Source of the DNA: Arsenicicoccus bolidensis DSM 15745
GTDB taxonomy: Bacteria; Actinomycetota; Actinomycetes; Actinomycetales; Dermatophilaceae
NCBI RefSeq assembly: GCF_000426385.1
Contig: NZ_AUFG01000026.1
Span: 1-54,565 of the forward strand
Reading direction: 5' to 3'
DNA length: 54,565 nucleotides
How positions within the stretch are numbered: position 1 is the stretch's first letter; each line of letters begins with the position of its first letter. A program made the position numbers and the translations under genes. The notes under the pieces were generated by a model. That model was not told the origin of the DNA, made no database searches, and was given only the letters and a program-made list of their open reading frames with translations. This document shows, in pieces, positions 50,036 to 54,565 of this stretch.

Positions 50036-51153
50036 AGGTCTCGCCCCGCGCCGTCCTGCTCGCGCTCGCGGCGCCGCTGCTCGCCATCGTCGTGGCGTTC
50101 GTGATCACCTCGCTGGTGCTCGTCGCGGCCGGCGACCCCGTGGGGGCCGTCTGGACCGAGCTGCTGCGCCAGCCGAGCCCCCGACTGATCGCGCGCATCG
50201 TCAACGGCGCCATCGTCTACTACCTCGCCGCGGTGGCCCTCGCCATCGGCTTCCGGATGAACCTGTTCAACATCGGCGCCGAGGGGCAGTACCGCGTGGC
50301 GGTCTTCGCCGCCGCGGTGTTCGGGGCGCAGGGCTACCTGCCGGGCTGGGCCAACGTCATCGCCACCACGCTGGTCGCCATGCTCGTCGGCGCCGGCTGG
50401 GCCGCGATCGCGGGCTACCTCAAGATCAAGCGCGGTGTCTCCGAGGTGATCTCGTCGATCATGCTCAACGCCATCGCGACCAGCGTCGTGGCCTTCCTGC
50501 TGACCAAGGCCCGGGACAGCTCAGCCGGCGCCGGCAGCAACGTCACCAACACCAAGCCGCTGCCCCAGGACTCGTGGGTGCCCGGCCTGCAGATCATCAG
50601 CGGCACGACCACCAAGGTCTACGGCCTGCTCGTCCTGGCGATCGTCGTCGGCCTCCTCTACTGGCTGGTCCTCGGCAAGACGCGCTTCGGCTTCGACCTG
50701 CGCAGCGCCGGCCAGTCCGAGACCGCTGCCATCGCGAGCGGCGTCAACGCCCACCGGATGATCATGTCGACGATGATCCTGTCCGGCGCCATCGCCGGCC
50801 TGATCGGGCTGCCGCTGCTGTTCGGCCAGGATCACGCCTACGGCACCAACTTCCAGCCCGGCATCGGCTTCGCCGGCATCGGGATCGCCCTTCTGGGGCG
50901 CAACCACCCGATCGGCATGGGCCTGGCCGCGCTGCTGTGGTCCTACCTCGACCAGCAGGGCAACGGCCTGCAGATCAACGCCGGCGTCTCCTCCGAGCTG
51001 GTCTTCATCATCCAGGGCGTCATCGTCCTCGCCGTCGTCATCGCCTACGAGCTGGTGCGGCGCGCCAACGTCCGGCTCGAGCAGGCCAAGGTCGCCCGCG
51101 ACCTGGCGGCGCAGCAACCGACCGCCCCTGCCACCCAAGGAGCCAGCGCATGA
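50032..51153 (+). CDS. Nucleoside ABC transporter permease (NupP-like)
   Basis: 373 aa with about nine membrane segments, BPD_transp_2 family as for branched-chain amino acid and ribose permeases. Marks: IGFRMNLFNIGAEGQYRVA, KRGVSEVISSIMLNAIA and GIGFAGIGIALLGRNHPIGMGLAALLWSYLDQQG. ATG 50032 overlaps the ATPase stop (ATGA). It forms the pore with the following permease. The charged C-terminus (RRANVRLEQAKVARDLAAQQ) is cytoplasmic. Confidence 0.94.
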   Translation: MKVSPRAVLLALAAPLLAIVVAFVITSLVLVAAGDPVGAVWTELLRQPSPRLIARIVNGAIVYYLAAVALAIGFRMNLFNIGAEGQYRVAVFAAAVFGAQGYLPGWANVIATTLVAMLVGAGWAAIAGYLKIKRGVSEVISSIMLNAIATSVVAFLLTKARDSSAGAGSNVTNTKPLPQDSWVPGLQIISGTTTKVYGLLVLAIVVGLLYWLVLGKTRFGFDLRSAGQSETAAIASGVNAHRMIMSTMILSGAIAGLIGLPLLFGQDHAYGTNFQPGIGFAGIGIALLGRNHPIGMGLAALLWSYLDQQGNGLQINAGVSSELVFIIQGVIVLAVVIAYELVRRANVRLEQAKVARDLAAQQPTAPATQGASA

Positions 51154-52421
51154 GCACCACCGGTGTCGCCCCCGTGACGGACCGGCCGGACCGGCGCAGG
51201 TCGGTGCCGCGCCGTCGTCGCCGCCTGTCCGGACTGCAGATCGCCGGGCTGGCGCTGCTGGTCCTGCTGTTCGTTTCGGTCCTGCGCGTCGTGACCGGCG
51301 AGAACGACCTCGCCTCCTCCGGTGCCCTGGCTGCCGCCCTCGGCCTCGCCGTCCCGATCGGCATGGCCGGTCTCGGTGGCCTCTGGTCGGAGCGGGCCGG
51401 CGTCGTCAACATCGGCCTCGAGGGCATGATGATCCTCGGCACCTGGGGCGCCGCCTTCTTCGCCTGGCACTGGGGCGCCTGGGCCGGCATCGTCGGCGCG
51501 GTCCTGCTCGGCATGATCGGCGGCGCGATCCACGCCCTGGCCACCGTCGTCTTCGGCGTCGACCACATCGTCTCCGGCGTGGCCGTCAACCTCATCGGCA
51601 TGGGCGGCGCCAAGTACCTCGCCGCCCGTGCCTTCACCGGCACCCCCGGCGGTGGCGCGACCCAGTCGCCGCCGCTGCCGCACCTCCCGGACGTCACCGT
51701 CCCCGGCCTGTCGCCCGCGCTGACCTCGCTGGAGGGCAAACACATCTTCTTCGTCTCAGACGTGGCGGGCGTGCTCGCGGCCTTCGTGACCAACCTGTCC
51801 GTGCTGACGATCATCGCGGCGCTGCTGGTGCTCGTGTCCTGGTGGGTGCTGTGGCGCACCACCTTCGGCCTGCGCCTGCGCTCGTGCGGCGAGAACCCCT
51901 GGTCCGCCGAGTCGCTCGGCGTCAACGTCTACCTCTACAAGTTCCTCGCCGTGCTGATCTCGGGCGGTTTCGCGGGGCTCGGCGGCGGCTTCCTCGCCCT
52001 CGTCGCGGCCAACGTCTTCCGCGACGGGCAGACCGGTGGGCGCGGCTACATCGGCCTCGCCGCCATGATCTTCGGCAACTGGCGGCCCGGGTCGCTCGCG
52101 GCCGGGTCGCTGCTGTTCGGCTACTTCGACGCCGTGCAGCTGCGCGGCGGCGCGGTGCACGCCCTGCTGCTCGTCGTCGGCCTGCTCCTCGTGGCCTTCG
52201 GGGTCTGGCAGCTCCTGCGCCGCAACCTCCTCGGCGGCGTCGTCGCGATCGTCATCGGTGTGGGTCTGGGCTGGTCCTTCTTCGCCACCGACACCGTGCC
52301 CGGCGAGCTCACCAGCGCCGCCCCCTACATCGCCACGCTGCTCGTGCTCGGCCTCGCCTCCCAGGCCTTGCGGATGCCCGCGGCCGACGGCGAGGTCTAT
52401 CGCAAGGGCGAGGTGGGATGA
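51150..52421 (+). CDS. Nucleoside ABC transporter permease (NupQ-like)
   Basis: 423 aa, BPD_transp_2 family with about ten membrane segments. Key blocks are GLWSERAGVVNIGLEGMMILGTWGAA, GVDHIVSGVAVNLIGMGGAKYLA, SCGENPWSAESLGVNVYLYKFLAVLISGGFAGLGGG and GRGYIGLAAMIFGNWRPG. It is longer than Bacillus NupQ (about 320 aa) through an Arg-rich N-terminus and extra C-terminal helices (GGVVAIVIGVGLGWSFFA, YIATLLVLGLASQAL). ATG 51150 overlaps the previous stop (ATGA), and its own stop overlaps the cytidine deaminase ATG, so the operon is tightly coupled. Confidence 0.93.
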   Translation: MSTTGVAPVTDRPDRRRSVPRRRRRLSGLQIAGLALLVLLFVSVLRVVTGENDLASSGALAAALGLAVPIGMAGLGGLWSERAGVVNIGLEGMMILGTWGAAFFAWHWGAWAGIVGAVLLGMIGGAIHALATVVFGVDHIVSGVAVNLIGMGGAKYLAARAFTGTPGGGATQSPPLPHLPDVTVPGLSPALTSLEGKHIFFVSDVAGVLAAFVTNLSVLTIIAALLVLVSWWVLWRTTFGLRLRSCGENPWSAESLGVNVYLYKFLAVLISGGFAGLGGGFLALVAANVFRDGQTGGRGYIGLAAMIFGNWRPGSLAAGSLLFGYFDAVQLRGGAVHALLLVVGLLLVAFGVWQLLRRNLLGGVVAIVIGVGLGWSFFATDTVPGELTSAAPYIATLLVLGLASQALRMPAADGEVYRKGEVG

Positions 52422-52840
52422 GTCGTATGCCGTCCCGCGCCGACGACGTCGACTGGGACGCCCTGCGCGCGGCCGCCGTCAGCGTCATGCGGCAGGCGTA
52501 CGCGCCCTACTCGTCCTTCCCCGTCGGGGTGGCCGGGCTCGTCGACGACGGCCGGGTCGTCGTGGGCTGCAACGTCGAGAACGCCTCCTACGGGGTGGGG
52601 CTGTGCGCCGAGTGCGGCATGGTGTCGGCGCTGCACGCCTCGGGCGGTGGACGGCTCGTGGCCGTGGCCTGCGTCGGGGCGAACGGCGCCCCGCTCATGC
52701 CCTGCGGCCGCTGCCGCCAGCTGCTCTGGGAGCACGGCGGCGCGTCCTGCCTGCTCGAGACGCCCCTCGGCGTGCTGCCGATGAGCGAGGTGCTGCCGCA
52801 GGCCTTCGGCGCCGAGGACCTCGACCGGGCAGGGGAGTGA
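52418..52840 (+). CDS. cdd: Cytidine deaminase
   Basis: 140 aa, the homotetrameric class. Zinc ligands are Cys63 (in LCAECG, with catalytic Glu65), Cys96 and Cys99 (MPCGRCRQ). The substrate loop NVENASYG is intact. It deaminates cytidine and deoxycytidine to uridine forms. ATG 52418 overlaps the permease stop (ATGA), with GAGGTGGG just upstream. It lies between nucleoside import and a nucleoside phosphorylase gene, so imported cytidine would be turned into uridine and then cleaved. Confidence 0.96.
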   Translation: MSRMPSRADDVDWDALRAAAVSVMRQAYAPYSSFPVGVAGLVDDGRVVVGCNVENASYGVGLCAECGMVSALHASGGGRLVAVACVGANGAPLMPCGRCRQLLWEHGGASCLLETPLGVLPMSEVLPQAFGAEDLDRAGE

Positions 52841-52841
52841 C

Positions 52842-53636
52842 GTGACCGAGCCGATCCTGCCCGTCGACCTGCACCTGGCGAGCGACCTGGACGAGCCCGG
52901 GGTGCTCGAGCCGTCCGCCCTGTATCCCCGCCTCCCCGACGGCGAGGTCCCCGACGCCGCCGTGATCTGCTTCTTCCCTGAGACCGTGCGCGCGATCGGT
53001 GAGCACGAGGGCTCGGAGCTCGCGTTCCGCTTCACGTCGATCATCGGCGGCCAGCCCTGCTACGTCCGTGAGGTGGCGGGGCGCCGGGTCGCGTTCTTCT
53101 TCCCCGAGATCGGGGCGCCGCGGGCCGTCATGTTCCTCGAGGAGGCCATCGCCCGGGGCATCACGCGGTTCGTCGCGGTCGGGTCCGCCGGCGTGCTCCT
53201 GCCCGACCTCGTCATGGGCCACCCCGTCGTCGTGACCTCGGCGTTGCGCGACGAGGGCACGAGCGCCCACTACGGGGCCGTGGGGCCGGTCGTCGAGGCG
53301 GGGGCCTCCGGCATACGGGCCTGCATCGACGCCCTCGACGCGGCGGGCGCGCCGCACGAGACCGGCCGCACGTGGACCACCGACGGCATCTATCGCGAGA
53401 CCCGGTCCACCGTCGCGCGACGGATCGAGGCCGGGTGCGCGGTCGTCGAGATGGAGGCCAGCGCGTTCCTCGCGGTGGCGGCCCACCGCGGCGTCGAGCT
53501 GGGGCAGATCCTCTTCAGCGCGGACTCCCTCGCCGGCGAGGCGTGGGACCACCGCGGCTGGGTCACGGCGGGCGACGCCCACGAGCAGGTGTTCTGGATC
53601 GCGATGGACGCCGCCGCGCGCCTGGCAGCCGGCTGA
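52842..53636 (+). CDS. Nucleoside phosphorylase (PNP/uridine phosphorylase family)
   Basis: 264 aa. Family marks include FRFTSIIGGQPCYVREV, IGAPRAVMFLEEAIARGITRFVAVGSAGVL, DLVMGHPVVVTSALRDEGTSAHY and CAVVEMEASAFLAVAAHRG (the ribose-binding Met-Glu pair). The last block with SADSLAGEAWDHRGW is closest to uridine-phosphorylase-like members. It splits nucleosides with phosphate into base and ribose 1-phosphate. GTG 52842 begins one base after the cdd stop, with GGGGAG five nt upstream. Operon context favours uridine or deoxyuridine as substrate. Confidence 0.9.
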   Translation: MTEPILPVDLHLASDLDEPGVLEPSALYPRLPDGEVPDAAVICFFPETVRAIGEHEGSELAFRFTSIIGGQPCYVREVAGRRVAFFFPEIGAPRAVMFLEEAIARGITRFVAVGSAGVLLPDLVMGHPVVVTSALRDEGTSAHYGAVGPVVEAGASGIRACIDALDAAGAPHETGRTWTTDGIYRETRSTVARRIEAGCAVVEMEASAFLAVAAHRGVELGQILFSADSLAGEAWDHRGWVTAGDAHEQVFWIAMDAAARLAAG

Positions 53637-53779
53637 GCCGCACCTGGCAGATCGCTCCCGGTCCGCCTCCGCGCCCAACCGACCGGACCTGCAGCGACGT
53701 CGGAGGGAGTGCACCGGGAACGCATGGGGTAAGACCCTCGTTTCTCTGACAGGACGACCGACGACACACGGGAGTGACC

Positions 53780-54451
53780 ATGGGATTCCTCGACCGACTG
53801 CTCGGCCGCACGCCGCAGCAGGGACAGCAGCAGGGCTACCAGCAGCACCAGCCGCAGTACGCCCCGCCGCCCGCCGGCTACGACCAGGCGCCCCAGCCGG
53901 GCGCGCCGGCACCGGGACAGCCGGGCCAGGTGGGCCAGCCTGGGCAGACCGCCCAGTCCACGGAGGACCAGCAGGCCATCGAGCGTTACCGCTACCTGCT
54001 GCGCACCGCCCCGCCGGAGAAGGTCGAGCAGGCGCATGCCGAGGCCTTCGCCAAGCTGACGCCCGAGCAGCGCCAGCAGGTGCTGACCGGCCTGTCGCAG
54101 TCCGGCGAGACGCCGGCCGGCGACGACCCGCAGTCGCTGGCCCGCGCGGCGACCCGCGCCGAGATGCGCCAGCCGGGGTTCATGGAGCGCACCTTCGGAG
54201 GAGCCGGCGCCGGCGGTGGCCGCGGCGGCATGGGCATGGGCGGCATGGTGATGGGGTCGATGCTCGGCTCGATCGCCGGCGTCGTGGTCGGCACGGCCGT
54301 GGCCGGCGCGCTGATGGACGGGTTCGACGGCTTCGGTGACGGCGGCGCGGACCTGGCCGGCGGCGACTTCGGTGGCGACGCTGGCGGTGACGGCGGCGGC
54401 TTCGACGGGTTCGGTGACTTCGGGGACATCGGCGGCGGCTTCGACTTCTGA
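53780..54451 (+). CDS. Hypothetical protein with Gln/Pro-rich N-terminus and Gly/Asp-rich tail
   Basis: 223 aa. After MGFLDRLLGRTP comes a Gln/Pro/Tyr-rich stretch to about residue 55. A charged helical segment follows at about 62-125 (EDQQAIERYRYLLRTAPPEKVEQAHAEAFAKLTPEQRQQVLTGL). Then comes a Gly/Met-rich hydrophobic segment (GGMVMGSMLGSIAGVVVGTAVAGALMDG) and a tail rich in Gly, Asp and Phe. The helix-hydrophobic-Gly layout is common among unassigned actinobacterial proteins. GGGAG precedes the ATG at 53780 by six nt; a GTG at 53774 is possible. No function can be given. Confidence 0.75.
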   Translation: MGFLDRLLGRTPQQGQQQGYQQHQPQYAPPPAGYDQAPQPGAPAPGQPGQVGQPGQTAQSTEDQQAIERYRYLLRTAPPEKVEQAHAEAFAKLTPEQRQQVLTGLSQSGETPAGDDPQSLARAATRAEMRQPGFMERTFGGAGAGGGRGGMGMGGMVMGSMLGSIAGVVVGTAVAGALMDGFDGFGDGGADLAGGDFGGDAGGDGGGFDGFGDFGDIGGGFDF

Positions 54452-54468
54452 TCGTTGCGCACGCTCGT

Positions 54469-54499
54469 CGCCCGCTCCCAGCACACCTGGGGGCGGGCG
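54469..54499 (+). terminator. 13-bp hairpin after the Gln/Gly-rich protein gene
   Basis: CGCCCGCTCCCAG (54469-54481) and CTGGGGGCGGGCG (54487-54499) pair with one G-T around a 5-nt loop, 17 bp after the stop. GTATGCC follows at 54507. No gene is recognised in the remaining 66 bp. Confidence 0.7.
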
Positions 54500-54565
54500 A
54501 CAGCCGTATGCCGGCCGCCCGCCGCCATCCCGCGCCGCCATCCGACGCAACGTGACCCGTCAGGG

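Overview
The window reads as one contiguous piece of a high-GC actinobacterial chromosome. Codon third positions are almost always G or C, and many genes have a TANNNT -10 box 6-8 nt before an ATG or GTG, meaning leaderless transcripts. The order sucC-sucD-perM-purN-purH-folD-DUF3017-mdh-icd is typical of Actinomycetota. The gene content (monomeric Icd, UDPGP-type uridylyltransferase, GDP-mannose-dependent glycosyltransferase, DUF2236, DUF3017) fits a Micrococcales member, perhaps Intrasporangiaceae/Dermatophilaceae, but the family is a guess. I found no tRNA, rRNA, CRISPR array or prophage.

Layout. 1-258: tail of a secreted protein. 543-11535: core metabolism (succinyl-CoA synthetase, PerM, purine synthesis, FolD, malate dehydrogenase) with a DMT exporter and a DUF559-like protein. 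11691-13161: a frameshifted IS30-family insertion. 13216-16639: aquaporin and monomeric isocitrate dehydrogenase. 16768-23218 (minus): a six-gene operon built around the poly-gamma-glutamate synthase set PgsB-PgsC-PgsA, with a 49-aa membrane peptide and a membrane protein carrying a degenerate GGDEF-like domain at the front and a secreted hydrolase-like protein at the back. 23540-29011: a secreted C39-like peptidase, an APC permease, DUF2243, a frameshifted CtaG, a small acidic protein and a DUF2236 oxygenase-like protein. 29199-38022: a galactoside locus (GH42 beta-galactosidase, DeoR regulator and galactokinase on the minus strand; sugar ABC transporter and UDPGP-type uridylyltransferase on the plus strand). 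38153-47000: TrpS, a 2H phosphoesterase, a D,D-carboxypeptidase, a divergent GT4 mannosyltransferase/ManC pair, a mutase without its B12 domain, and an M20 amidohydrolase. 47140-53636: a nucleoside uptake and salvage operon (BMP lipoprotein, ABC ATPase, two permeases, cytidine deaminase, nucleoside phosphorylase). 53780-54451: a Gln/Pro- and Gly-rich protein.

The most interesting region is 16.8-24.9 kb. The Pgs-like operon has an unusual composition: PgsC is internally duplicated, PgsA has extra beta-sandwich domains at both ends, and accessory genes flank the core. Its putative promoter carries a TATGAC-N5-GTCA palindrome directly against the -10 box. The same arrangement occurs before the neighbouring secreted C39-like peptidase, which suggests co-regulation. 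The pgsA 5' end also has a clear one-base frame conflict.

Across the window there is non-coding structure that the genes do not explain: a family of 50-bp palindromic intergenic repeats (at least six loci, several in tandem at an exact 50-bp period), a 52-bp tandem array of hairpins before the carboxypeptidase gene, and a strong excess of the word GTATGCC/GGCATAC in genes and terminators alike. At least three genes (IS30 transposase, pgsA, ctaG) carry single-base frameshifts. These may be real lesions or sequencing errors.
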